Positions 1 to 7,879 of a stretch of DNA of 64,000 bases are shown here, in pieces. Position 1 is the first letter of the stretch; every line of letters starts with the position of its first letter. Source of the DNA: Luteimicrobium subarcticum (GTDB taxonomy: Bacteria; Actinomycetota; Actinomycetes; Actinomycetales; Cellulomonadaceae); the NCBI RefSeq assembly GCF_002798015.1, contig NZ_PGTZ01000006.1, forward strand, positions 434,001-498,000, given 5' to 3'. The notes under the pieces were generated by a model, which was given only the letters and a program-made list of their open reading frames with translations, was not told the origin of the DNA and searched no databases. A program made the position numbers and the translations under genes.

Positions 1-1
1 G

Positions 2-1708
2 GGGGACGGGCCGACCGGCCGCGCCGACCGTCCCGGCACCGCCGGCGCGGGCAGGCTCACGATCTGCACCACGCGCGGCCTCCCCCACCGGTACGACGAG
101 ATCCTCACGCCCGAGGCGCTCGCGTTCGTCGCCGCGCTGCACGACGAGTTCCTGGCCCGCCGTCACGACCTGCTGCTCGAGCGGCAGCGGCGGCGCCGGC
201 AGATCGCCGACGGCATCGACCCGGACTTCCGCCCCGAGACGCGCCCCGTGCGCGACGACCCGACCTGGCAGGTCGCCGGGCACCGCGGCGCACCGGGGCT
301 CGAGGACCGGCGCGTCGAGATCACCGGCCCGACCGACCCGAAGATGACGATCAACGCCCTCAACTCCGGGGCGAGCTGCTGGCTCGCCGACGCCGAGGAC
401 GCGTCCTCCCCCACCTGGGGGAACGTCGTGGGCGGGCAGCTCGCGCTGCACGACGCGATCCGCGGCCGTCTCACCCACACCGCGCCGCCCGCGCCGGACG
501 GGTCGTTCGGCAAGGTCTACCGCGTCACCGCGGGCGACGAGGGCCAGGACCTCACCGGCCTGCCGACGATCATCTTCCGGCCGCGCGGCTGGCACCTCAC
601 CGAGAAGCACCTCCGGTACACGGACCGGGCGGGGCGCCCGCAGCAGGCGTCCGCGGCGCTCGTCGACTTCGGGCTGTACTTCTTCCACAACGCGACCGAG
701 CTCGTCGAGCGGGGACGCGGGCCGTACTTCTACCTGCCGAAGCTCGAGGGGTACCGCGAGGCGCGGCTGTGGAACGACGTGTTCGAGCGCGCCCAGGACT
801 GGATCGGGATGCCGCACGGGACCGTCCGCGCGACCGTGCTGATCGAGACGCTGCCGGCCGCGTTCGAGATGGACGAGATCCTGCACGCGCTGCGCGACCA
901 CTGCGCGGGACTCAACGCCGGCCGCTGGGACTACCTGTTCTCCGTGATCAAGTGCTTCCGGACCCGTGGGCCGCGGTACGTGCTGCCCGACCGCGGACGG
1001 GTGTCCATGACGGTCCCGTTCCTGCGCGCGTACACCGAGCTGCTCGTGCAGACCTGCCACCGGCGGGGCGCGCACGCGATGGGCGGCATGAGCGCCTTCA
1101 TCCCCGACCGCCGCAACCCCGAGGCGAACGCGCGGGCGTTCGCGCAGGTCTCCGCCGACAAGCGGCGCGAGGCCGGTGACGGGTTCGACGGGTCGTGGGT
1201 GGCGCACCCCGACCTCATCCCGGTGGCGATGGCCGAGTTCACGTCCGTGCTCGACGGACGACCGCACCAGCTCGACCGGCAGCGTCCCGACGTGCACGTC
1301 ACCGCCGACGACCTGCTCGACGTGGCCTCGGCGCGACCCGCCGACGGGACGTCCGGGGTGACCGCCGCCGGGCTGCGCGCGAACGTGTCCGTGGGCGTCC
1401 GGTACGTCGAGTCGTGGCTGCGGGGCGTGGGCGCCGCGGCGATCGACCACCTCATGGAGGACGCTGCCACAGCCGAGATCTCCCGGTCGCAGGTGTGGCA
1501 GTGGGTGCACAACGGGACGTCGACCGAGACGGGGGTGCCGGTCACGCGCGAGCGGGTCGAGGCGATCCTCGCCGAGGTGGCCGACGACCTGCCCCGCCCC
1601 GAGGGCAACCGGGTCGACGACGCGGTGGCGCTGTTCCGGCACGTCGCGCTGGACGACGAGTACCCGACGTTCCTCACGATCCCCGCGTACGCGCAGTTCC
1701 TGGGCTGA
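2..1708 (+). CDS. aceB: Malate synthase A (5' end outside window)
   Basis: Malate synthase A condenses glyoxylate with acetyl-CoA to malate, the second step of the glyoxylate shunt, in the cytosol. The reading frame is open to the left edge, and the conserved N-terminal stretch (TTRGLPHRYDEILTPEAL, about residues 23-40 counted from base 2) lies upstream of the first in-frame GTG at 248. That GTG is therefore internal and the true start lies outside the window. The 568 visible codons cover essentially the whole class A enzyme (about 530 residues in E. coli). The family signature RDHCAGLNAGRWDYLF is at bases 893-940, preceded by LIETLPAAFEMDEIL, and MEDAATAEISR lies near the C-terminus. Isocitrate lyase is not in view. 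A strong hairpin follows. Identification is secure. Confidence 0.96.
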   Translation, partial: GDGPTGRADRPGTAGAGRLTICTTRGLPHRYDEILTPEALAFVAALHDEFLARRHDLLLERQRRRRQIADGIDPDFRPETRPVRDDPTWQVAGHRGAPGLEDRRVEITGPTDPKMTINALNSGASCWLADAEDASSPTWGNVVGGQLALHDAIRGRLTHTAPPAPDGSFGKVYRVTAGDEGQDLTGLPTIIFRPRGWHLTEKHLRYTDRAGRPQQASAALVDFGLYFFHNATELVERGRGPYFYLPKLEGYREARLWNDVFERAQDWIGMPHGTVRATVLIETLPAAFEMDEILHALRDHCAGLNAGRWDYLFSVIKCFRTRGPRYVLPDRGRVSMTVPFLRAYTELLVQTCHRRGAHAMGGMSAFIPDRRNPEANARAFAQVSADKRREAGDGFDGSWVAHPDLIPVAMAEFTSVLDGRPHQLDRQRPDVHVTADDLLDVASARPADGTSGVTAAGLRANVSVGVRYVESWLRGVGAAAIDHLMEDAATAEISRSQVWQWVHNGTSTETGVPVTRERVEAILAEVADDLPRPEGNRVDDAVALFRHVALDDEYPTFLTIPAYAQFLG

Positions 1709-1753
1709 GCGGTCCTTCCCCGGCCTCCTGGCCCACCGTTCGTCCGGGGGCGT

Positions 1754-1811
1754 CGTGCCGGGTGATCTCGTCCCCCGCAGCACCGTGCGAGGGATGAGAT
1801 CACCCGGCACG
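1754..1811. terminator. Long hairpin between convergent genes
   Basis: Arms 1754-1774 and 1791-1811 are complementary at 20 of 21 positions (the one exception is a G-T pair) around a 16-nt loop. The hairpin sits between aceB (plus) and the small secreted-peptide gene (minus), so it can serve both strands. It has no T-run, as is usual for terminators in high-GC actinobacteria. Confidence 0.75.
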
Positions 1812-1825
1812 TGGGCGGTGCACGG

Positions 1826-2062
1826 TCAGCAGGCCTCGAGGAACCAGCCCTGGTACCAGACGCCGTCCTCCTTGAACCAGCCCTTGTACCAGCACTGCTC
1901 CTTCTTCATGGCGACGACGGACCCGCCGCCGCCGTCGTGGTGCGCTCCGAGGACGCCGGAGCTCGCCGCCGCGCCCCCGGCGACGACGAGCGACGCGGCG
2001 AGCGCGCCGACGACCAGCCGGTGGCGCAGCGGTGAGCCGGTGCGAGCAGACGTGGTGTACAT
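1826..2062 (-). CDS. Small secreted tryptophan-rich peptide, Cys-capped
   Basis: A 78-residue protein of unknown function. The start is the ATG at 2062, preceded by an AAGGGGGAG ribosome site; the longer open frame upstream lacks coding character. Residues 1-36 look like a Sec signal peptide (RHR, then a hydrophobic core VVGALAASLVVAGGAAA). After a His/Gly-rich linker, the C-terminus carries a tandem motif, WYKGWF and WYQGWF (residues 58-63 and 69-74), with cysteines at 57 and 78, the last residue. The two cysteines could form a disulfide enclosing the W-rich repeat. This predicts a small exported, possibly envelope-binding or antimicrobial-like peptide. That role is inference and I recognise no family. 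It is downstream of the hsdR remnant on the same strand, with a 117-bp gap. Confidence 0.6.
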   Translation of the reverse strand: MYTTSARTGSPLRHRLVVGALAASLVVAGGAAASSGVLGAHHDGGGGSVVAMKKEQCWYKGWFKEDGVWYQGWFLEAC

Positions 2063-2179
2063 GTCGATCTCCCCCTTGCCGATCCTGAAACCTGGCCAGG
2101 GCGCGGTGGCGCGACCTGTGAGGGGAACGACCTGCCTGGGACGCCCGGTGATACGCAGCGCCCGGAGGTTCACCCGTCT

Positions 2180-3800
2180 TCAGGCGGCCCGGAGCGTCAT
2201 CGCCTCCAGCTGCTCCATGACGAGCACGACGGCGGCGTCGCGGTCGTCGGGCGGGTAGTCGTACTTCGTCAGCAGACGCCGGATGGACGCACGGATCTTG
2301 GCCCGCACGTCGTCGCGAACGGTCCAGTCGGTCTTCGCGTCGCGGCGCGCGACCGCCACGAGGTCGCGCGCGATCTGTGCGAGCGTCGCGTCGGCGAGCG
2401 CCGACTCCCCCTCGGCGACCGCGTCGTACAGGGCGAGCTCGTCGGTCCCGAGCGGCGGATCGAAGCGGGCGCCGCGGGCCGCCTCGTCGCGAATGTCCCG
2501 GGCCATGTCGACGAGCGCGGCGATGACCTCCGCCGACGTGAGCTGCTGGTTCGTGTACCGGTTCATGAGCTCGGCGAGCCGTTGGGCGAACGCCCGCTGT
2601 CGGGAAAGGTTCCCACCGGCCTGCGCGCGGGCCCCTTCGAGCACGGCGGCGCGGAGGGCCTCGATCGCCAGCTGGGGGTTACGGACGGCCTGGGCGTGCG
2701 CGACGTATTCGGCGTCGAGCTCGGTGAGGCTCGGCACGGTGAGCCCGGCGGCGGCGTAGATGTCGACGACCCCGTCGGCGACGAGGGTGCTGCCGATGAT
2801 CTGAGCGAGCAGCCGCTCGACGTCGTCGGGGATCGGTTCGCCGCGCGCCTGCCGTTCCTCGGCGTCGAGCTTTCCGGTCCACACGCGGACCTCTTCGAAG
2901 AAGCGGACGTCCGCCTCGACGTCGGGCAGGGAGCCGGCGCCGCCCGCGATCGCCCAGGCGCGTCCGAGCTTCGCAGCGAGCCTGCGGAACGCGTCCCCCC
3001 GGCTCTCGCTGCCGACGGTGCCGGCTGCGTCGACGGTCTCGAGCGGCGGCGTCGAGGGGCTGCGCAGCCACGACACGGTGTCGAGGACGGCGGTGGCGTA
3101 CGCCTTCGCGTCCTGCCGGCGGAGCCGTCCGCGCCAGTCGAACGGCGCGAGCACGTCGCCCAGCGACCGCACGATCTCGCGCACGGCGTCGCGGGCCGCC
3201 TCGACGGGCCGGCCCACGGGCCGGGTCTCCTGGTCCGTCCGGGTGTACTCCTGGAGCGCGGCGGCGAGGTTCTCCGCCACGGGCGCGTAGGCGACGAGCA
3301 GGCCGGCGTTCTTGCCCCGGAACGTGCGGTTGACGCGCGCCAGCGTCTGCATGAGCAGGGCACCCCGCATCGGGCGGTCCAGGTAGAGCGTGTGGAGGGG
3401 CGGCGAGTCGTACCCGGTGAGCATCATCTCCTGGACGATCACGAGCTCGAGCTCGTCGTCGGGGTCCTTGAGACGTTGTTTGACGACGTGGTTCTCGGAG
3501 TCGCGCCGCACGTGCCGGGCCACCGGGTCCTTGTCGGCCGGGCCGCCCGAGTACACGACCTTGATGCGCCCCGCGTCGAGGGCGTCGGCGTGCCAGTCGG
3601 GACGCAGTGCGACGATCTCGTCGTAGAGGCGGGCGCAGATCTCGCGCGTCGCGCACACCACCATGGCCTTGCCAGGGGTCTGCGGCCGGTCCGGCGTGCC
3701 GAGGAGCTCGAACATCGGCGCCGTACACCGCGTTGAGGACGGCGACCGTCTTCTCGACGCGCGGTCTTCGAGCGGTGGCCGGACCGCCAGCACCGATCGG
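2180..3800 (-). pseudogene. hsdR: Truncated type I restriction enzyme HsdR, C-terminal part
   Basis: HsdR is the ATP-driven motor/nuclease subunit of type I restriction systems, normally about 1000-1100 residues. Only the second motor domain and C-terminal helical region remain (about 500 residues). Recognisable landmarks are GKAMVVCATREICARLYDEI, VQEMMLTGYDSPPLHTLY, and the helicase motif VI-like stretch MQTLARVNRTF. The N-terminal nuclease and the first RecA-like domain with Walker A are absent. Around 3717-3800 the similarity continues in a different frame (VEKTVAVLNAVYGAD), so there is also a frameshift. No hsdM or hsdS is present in the window. It is therefore a non-functional remnant whose broken end abuts the toxin island, probably a deletion or insertion scar. 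Confidence 0.85.
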
Positions 3801-3919
3801 CACTGTGAGGCGCGCGCCGTCGACAGGGGACTACTCCCCATCGTGGACGGTCGCCCGGTTCAGATAGGGTCGCCGGCTATGGGGGCGCAGAGGGACAAGA
3901 TGCTCGGATGTGGTGCGCG

Positions 3920-5659
3920 GTGACTCGTCCGTCTGACTGGTCGCCGGTGGGTCTGGATATCGATCCGACGCCGGGTGATCCGGTGCTGGTGCTGGCGGGG
4001 GGCCGGGACTACCTGGACGTCGCCAGCGCGATCGACGACGCAGCGTCGGCTCTGGACCGCCTGTCGGTCGACGGGACGGTCTCCCAAGCGGTGGATGCGG
4101 TGATGGACCGCAAAGAGGACGTCATCGCTGATATCCGCAAGGCGCACGGCCGGTACGAGGCCGCGGGGAACGCGTTGGTGTCGTATGCGGGGGTGCTGGA
4201 CCGGGTCCAGTCCGACACCCTGGCGGCGTTGAACAAGGCCATCGGCGCCTTGGACGAGTCGGCGGACGCGACCGGGACGAAGTCACGCTGGCAGCAGCTC
4301 GCGGACGACGCCCAGGATCCGCACGAGAAGACGGTCTACCAGCACAAGGCCGACGCGGCGTCGGACCGGGTGTCCGCGGCGCACGGTGTGGTGAACGCGG
4401 CCAAGGGTGACATCGACACCGCGGTGGCGGACCGGGACCGGGCTGCGGACAACGCCATCTCCCAGATCGAGGAGATCACCAGTCACGACGACCTCAACGA
4501 CTCCTGGTGGGACAACTGGGGGTCCAAGGTCGTCGCCGCGATCGCCGACATCGCCGACGTCATCTCGACCATCGCGGGGATCTTGGCGATCGTCGTCGCG
4601 TTCATCCCCGTCGTCGGCACAGCTCTCGCCGGCGTCCTCTTAGTCGTGGCCGCGGTAGCGGCCATCGTGTCCGCGTTAGCGAACATCGCCCTCGCCGCCA
4701 CCGGGGAACGCTCCTGGACCGAGGCCGGGATCGCGATCGCCGGCGCCGCCCTGTCCGTCATCGGGCTCGGTGCGGCGGCGAAGGCCGCCACGGGCCTGTC
4801 GAAGGTCGCCCTCAAAGCCGGCGCGCGCGAATCGTTGGCCGGGCTCAAGGGGCTCGCGAAGGGCGGGATCAAGAACAGCATCAAGGGCTTCGGGAAGAAG
4901 GCCGCGTGCAAGGTCGGGTTCGGGACCTGCTTCACCGCCGGGACCCTCGTGCGCACCCCCGACGGCCACAAGCCGATCGAGAGCCTCCGCGCGGGCGACA
5001 AGGTGCTCACCCACGACCTCACCGCCGGGGTCGACGTCCTTGAGACCGTCGAAGAGACCTTCGTCCGCACCACCAGCACCCTCTACCACCTCACCATCGC
5101 CGGCCAACGGGTCACCACGACCGACGAACACCCCTTCATGGTCGCGGGGATGGGCTGGATCGCGGCCCGCGACCTGCGCCCCGGTGACCTGCTCGTCACC
5201 GGCACCCTCGACACCGGCGGACCCACCGGGACCGTCACCCTCGACGCCGTCGAGATCGAGCACAGCGACGAGACCGTCTACAACATCCACGTCCACACCC
5301 ACCACACCTACTACGTCCTCGCCGGCCTTACGTCGGTCCTCGTCCACAACTCTGGGCCAGACTGCGGGGAACCGATCGGCGGCCGCTTTGGCGATGCGCT
5401 CGGATCCGAAGATTTCCACGGCAGCGATTACAGCCTCGATGAGATGGTGGGCTTCGTCAACGGACACACTGACGACGGCAACATCGCCCTTGGGCGACCG
5501 TCGCCACGCGACGTCGAGGAGACGCTCCGACGCGCCAGCCCCAAACTGTTGCCTGGGCAGAACTCGTCACGATTCGATTATGGCGACACACGGGTCATCA
5601 TCAATTGGGACATGCCGTGGAAATCAACCGCATACCGACCAGACAGGCCCCCGAGATGA
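3920..5659 (+). CDS. Polymorphic toxin: WXG/T7SS-type N-terminus, HINT domain, short C-terminal toxin tip
   Basis: About 579 residues from the GTG at 3920; an ATG at 3908 in the same frame is the alternative. The N-terminus has the PxDWxPxGLDxDPxPGDP motif common to actinobacterial proteins thought to use type VII secretion. It is followed by a long alpha-helical, coiled-coil-like stretch (about residues 30-200) and a hydrophobic Ala/Val-rich segment (about 210-300). A HINT autoprotease domain begins at Cys337 (CFTAGTLVRTPDG) and ends VLVHN at Asn477, the expected self-cleavage site, releasing a tip of about 102 residues. The tip ends with DYGDTRVIINWDMPWKSTAY, reminiscent of the terminal strands of BECR-fold RNase toxins; this is inference only. 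GC content falls after the HINT domain, typical of exchangeable tips. The stop overlaps the next gene's ATG. Confidence 0.85.
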   Translation: MTRPSDWSPVGLDIDPTPGDPVLVLAGGRDYLDVASAIDDAASALDRLSVDGTVSQAVDAVMDRKEDVIADIRKAHGRYEAAGNALVSYAGVLDRVQSDTLAALNKAIGALDESADATGTKSRWQQLADDAQDPHEKTVYQHKADAASDRVSAAHGVVNAAKGDIDTAVADRDRAADNAISQIEEITSHDDLNDSWWDNWGSKVVAAIADIADVISTIAGILAIVVAFIPVVGTALAGVLLVVAAVAAIVSALANIALAATGERSWTEAGIAIAGAALSVIGLGAAAKAATGLSKVALKAGARESLAGLKGLAKGGIKNSIKGFGKKAACKVGFGTCFTAGTLVRTPDGHKPIESLRAGDKVLTHDLTAGVDVLETVEETFVRTTSTLYHLTIAGQRVTTTDEHPFMVAGMGWIAARDLRPGDLLVTGTLDTGGPTGTVTLDAVEIEHSDETVYNIHVHTHHTYYVLAGLTSVLVHNSGPDCGEPIGGRFGDALGSEDFHGSDYSLDEMVGFVNGHTDDGNIALGRPSPRDVEETLRRASPKLLPGQNSSRFDYGDTRVIINWDMPWKSTAYRPDRPPR

Positions 5660-6120
5660 ACAAGTCTCACGTTGACGACTGGTCATCGCGCCTGGTGCCC
5701 GATTCCGAGTTTGAGAGCCTCCGAGATGCAGTGGTGGCGACACCCGACGGCTCATCCTTGAAATTCGTCGACCTCGTCACTGCCTGGCGTGCGCACGTGA
5801 GAAGGATCGTTGAGGACCTGCCCCTGACCGAGGACGACCGGCACGCCTGGGGCGCCTACGACCTCGTCGCCGCGATGTCGCTCCGGAGCATGGTGGCGCG
5901 TGGCCTGCTTCAAGACCTCGCCGAAAAGTTCCCAGGGGCGTTCCGCGCTATCTCGGAAGCTGACTCGACGCTCCTGGATATCACCGAACACGACGAGCAA
6001 GGGATCGCCGTGCTGCTGGACGACACGGGCCCAAGGTCGGCCGACGAATGGTGGTGGTTCCGTATTCCGCGCTCAGGGCCGATTCGACAGGAGCTCGATA
6101 GGCTGGCCCCTTCCCTGTGA
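5656..6120 (+). CDS. Probable immunity protein for the HINT toxin
   Basis: A 154-residue protein starting at the ATG that overlaps the toxin stop (ATGA at 5656-5659), so it is translationally coupled and lacks its own clear ribosome site. It is acidic, has no signal peptide or membrane segment, and contains a Trp-rich patch (DEWWWFRIPRSG) near the C-terminus. I recognise no named immunity family. The assignment rests on position, size, acidity and coupling, the usual arrangement of cognate immunity genes. It presumably binds the toxin tip encoded at about 5351-5659 inside the cytosol. GC content is lower than in flanking housekeeping genes. Confidence 0.7.
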   Translation: MNKSHVDDWSSRLVPDSEFESLRDAVVATPDGSSLKFVDLVTAWRAHVRRIVEDLPLTEDDRHAWGAYDLVAAMSLRSMVARGLLQDLAEKFPGAFRAISEADSTLLDITEHDEQGIAVLLDDTGPRSADEWWWFRIPRSGPIRQELDRLAPSL

Positions 6121-6267
6121 CCGAATGGCGAGAACATCGTCGCCGGAGGTTGCGATCGCGCTGACTCAGAAGTGGTTTGGGCATGAGCCGTCCGCCTGTA
6201 CGTTCACGACGGAGTGCCGATAGACAATGACTCGACCGTCTATTTGAGGACTCCCGGCAACGGCGCT
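6121..6267 (+). other. Decayed coding remnant between immunity gene and IS
   Basis: There is no intact gene. Bases 6187-6267 encode a short tail containing GVPIDNDSTVYLRTPGNGA before a stop, with a stop codon at 6184-6186. The preceding 30 bases continue a plausible protein in a different frame (ALTQKWFGHE). This looks like a frameshifted, truncated remnant of a former gene in the toxin cassette. The family cannot be told. Confidence 0.35.
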
Positions 6268-6792
6268 TGACCCTGATCTTGGACACGCTGATTCCGGCAC
6301 GGCGCTGGGGAAGCGAGAATCCAAGGGATGGCTAGGAAGAGTTACACGGACGATTTCCGGCAGCGGGCGGTGGACTTGTACGAGTCCACGCCGAGGGCGA
6401 CGTTGAAAGGCATCGCTGCGGACCTCGGGATCTCCCGCGGTGCGCTGAAAGAGTGGGTCGACAAGCACGGCTCCGGGACGACGACCGCTGGCATGGCGTC
6501 GCCGCTCGCGGCGGGTCGGGCGGAGTCGCAGGCGGCGAAGGTCCTCCGGCTCGAGGCCGAGAACGCGAGGCTGGAAGCGGAGAAGCTGAAGCTCGAGACG
6601 GAGCGGGACATTCTCCGTCGGGCGGCGAAGTATTTCGCCGGGGAGACGAACTGGTGAACCGCTTCCAGTTCGTTGGGGACAAGGACAGGTACCGCGTGAA
6701 GCGGTTGTGTGAGGTCATCAAGATCGCGAGATCGTCGTTCTACGTCTGGCTGGACGCAGCCCCGCGGCGGGCGGCCAGAGCGCCGGACGACG
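6268..6792 (+). mobile_element. IS3-family insertion sequence remnant
   Basis: An intact orfA and the first part of orfB identify an IS3-type element. A candidate left terminus begins TGACCCTGATCTTGGAC at 6268, which is not provable without the other end. The right end is missing: orfB is cut at about 6785-6792, where the sequence switches to an unrelated toxin tip. The element is therefore immobile by itself. Confidence 0.75.
6328..6657 (+). CDS. IS3-family transposase OrfA
   Basis: A 109-residue OrfA with the typical layout: an N-terminal helix-turn-helix for binding the IS ends (YTDDFRQRAVDLY, then IAADLGISRGALKEWV) followed by a leucine-zipper-like helix (LRLEAENARLEAEKLKLETE) and RDILRRAAKYF. 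In intact elements OrfA and OrfB are made as a fusion by programmed frameshifting. Here the orfA stop overlaps a GTG for orfB (GTGA at 6654-6657). Because orfB is truncated, OrfA alone cannot transpose the element, though it might still bind ends. Confidence 0.88.
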   Translation: MARKSYTDDFRQRAVDLYESTPRATLKGIAADLGISRGALKEWVDKHGSGTTTAGMASPLAAGRAESQAAKVLRLEAENARLEAEKLKLETERDILRRAAKYFAGETNW

Positions 6793-6836
6793 CTCGGATA
6801 CGCCCAGAGGATCCCTCCGCAGCGAGCCCCTTTTGA
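6654..6836 (+). pseudogene. IS3-family transposase OrfB, N-terminal fragment
   Basis: The frame encodes NRFQFVGDKDRYRVKRLCEV and RSSFYVWLDA, the usual start of an IS3 OrfB integrase, and reaches about RAARAPDDAR before the sequence stops resembling OrfB at about 6785-6792. The whole DDE catalytic domain (about 200 residues) is missing, so it is inactive. The last dozen codons are out-of-frame toxin sequence. Confidence 0.82.
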
Positions 6837-6987
6837 TTCGCACGGCCAGGACGTGTTCTCGAACGGAAAGCGGTACATCACGCGCGACATCGACGGCCAT
6901 AACACATCAAATTGCTGGAAGGTCTTCAACAAGCAAGGGGAAAGAATTGGAACCTTTGACTCCGAACTCAACTACATCAAGCACTGA
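6790..6987 (+). pseudogene. Displaced C-terminal toxin tip, Ntox21-like
   Basis: An open frame of about 65 codons running in from the IS junction and lacking its own delivery domains. Its content (GYAQRIPPQRAPFDSHGQ, GKRYITRDIDGHN, WKVFNKQGERIGTFD, LNYIKH) matches, from memory, the conserved blocks of the C-terminal tips seen on CdiA/Rhs-type toxins and catalogued as Novel toxin 21. Positions 6901-6980 are 33 G/C of 80 by hand count (41%), far below the surroundings. No start codon or ribosome site precedes it in frame, so it is most likely a silent orphan tip. Orphan tip-plus-immunity cassettes downstream of an active toxin gene are a known feature of polymorphic toxin loci and allow tip swapping by recombination. 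Confidence 0.72.
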
Positions 6988-7450
6988 TCGCTTCGCGATC
7001 GAAGTCGCATCACTCGATCCACCCCCACGCATGCGTGACGCCGTCGGGGCAACGGGACGCATCACGATCGGAGACTTCAGCGAGATCTTCTTCATGGACC
7101 TCTCGTACTGGGGGGTCGACCAGTACGAACGCAGTTGGCGTTCCGCACTGCGGCATTTGCTGAGCGGAGATGGCAGCATCTCCTGCCTGGTGTCATCGAT
7201 CACAGAGCCGTCGACCAGCAACTTTGTCTTCACGTGGCCCCTGTATCGTCTGACAGAGGACGTCGCGGTTCGAAACTCCATCTTGTTCCTCGATGAACTC
7301 GACTCGCCGTTCGACGCCGAACAACCGTGGAAATCCGTGCGACCTCGACGTGTCACCGACGAAGACGGAGACCGAATTTCGGAGTGGCGCGTGAGCATCG
7401 CAGCCATACGCGAATTCCTGGTTGGCCCACCCGCGAGCAGTGCGGAGTGA
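6947..7450 (+). CDS. CdiI-type immunity protein for the orphan tip
   Basis: A 167-residue soluble protein. The chosen start is TTG at 6947 because AAGGGG lies 6 nt upstream (6935-6940); a second TTG at 6956 is possible. It overlaps the end of the toxin tip by 41 nt in another frame. Features recalling contact-dependent-inhibition immunity proteins paired with Ntox21 tips include GRITIGDFSEIFFMDLSYW, FVFTWPLYRL, RNSILFLDEL and the ending EDGDRISEWRVSIAAIREFL. The likely role is cytosolic protection against the former or incoming cognate toxin. The gene appears intact although its toxin is only a fragment. GC content is lower than that of neighbouring housekeeping genes. The pairing is inference from position and remembered family features. 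Confidence 0.7.
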   Translation: MEPLTPNSTTSSTDRFAIEVASLDPPPRMRDAVGATGRITIGDFSEIFFMDLSYWGVDQYERSWRSALRHLLSGDGSISCLVSSITEPSTSNFVFTWPLYRLTEDVAVRNSILFLDELDSPFDAEQPWKSVRPRRVTDEDGDRISEWRVSIAAIREFLVGPPASSAE

Positions 7451-7468
7451 AGGGGGCTCCGCGTCCCC

Positions 7469-7879
7469 TCAGAGTCCGTGGGCCGCGAGTCCGTCGACGA
7501 GAGCCTGAGCATTCTTGAGCATCGCCCCCACGACAGCGGGGGACAGATACGTCGTCCCGTACTGACTGGATGCTTTGTCGGCGAGAACACGCCGGAGGTT
7601 CTTCGCGAGCTGCTCACCGAGCGGCCGGATCCCCGCGAGGACTCGCACGGCTTCGTCATGCGACTGCCCCTGTGGCGCCCCGCCGAGGGATACGCCGCAC
7701 ATGGCGTCAGAGGCTGCGATGGCCGCGAGGACTGCAACCCCTGCGGCCACCTGTCGATCCGCGGGCTCCTCGCCCATGACGAGCTGCGCGACCTCGAGGT
7801 ACTTCCGCGCCATCTCGGCACGCATGCGAACGTCGGCCTTCGTCATGGCACGCATCCGCGGCGGAGGCTTCGGGTTCAT
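7469..7879 (-). CDS. HEPN-like toxin candidate of an MNT/HEPN module
   Basis: 136 residues, predicted all helical. Its ATG overlaps the stop of the upstream nucleotidyltransferase gene (ATGA, 7876-7879). Helical segments such as EMARKYLEVAQLVM, AAIAASDAMCGVSLG and KNLRRVLADKASSQYG, then a final helix, resemble the SAV_6107-like HEPN group. HEPN proteins in these pairs are typically RNases held in check by AMPylation by the partner (type VII toxin-antitoxin). The canonical Rx4-6H catalytic motif is not visible; a K/S-xx-QYG motif stands in its place. Activity is therefore uncertain, and it may be a substrate-like or inactive HEPN. It ends 18 bp from the convergent immunity gene. Confidence 0.65.
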   Translation of the reverse strand: MNPKPPPRMRAMTKADVRMRAEMARKYLEVAQLVMGEEPADRQVAAGVAVLAAIAASDAMCGVSLGGAPQGQSHDEAVRVLAGIRPLGEQLAKNLRRVLADKASSQYGTTYLSPAVVGAMLKNAQALVDGLAAHGL

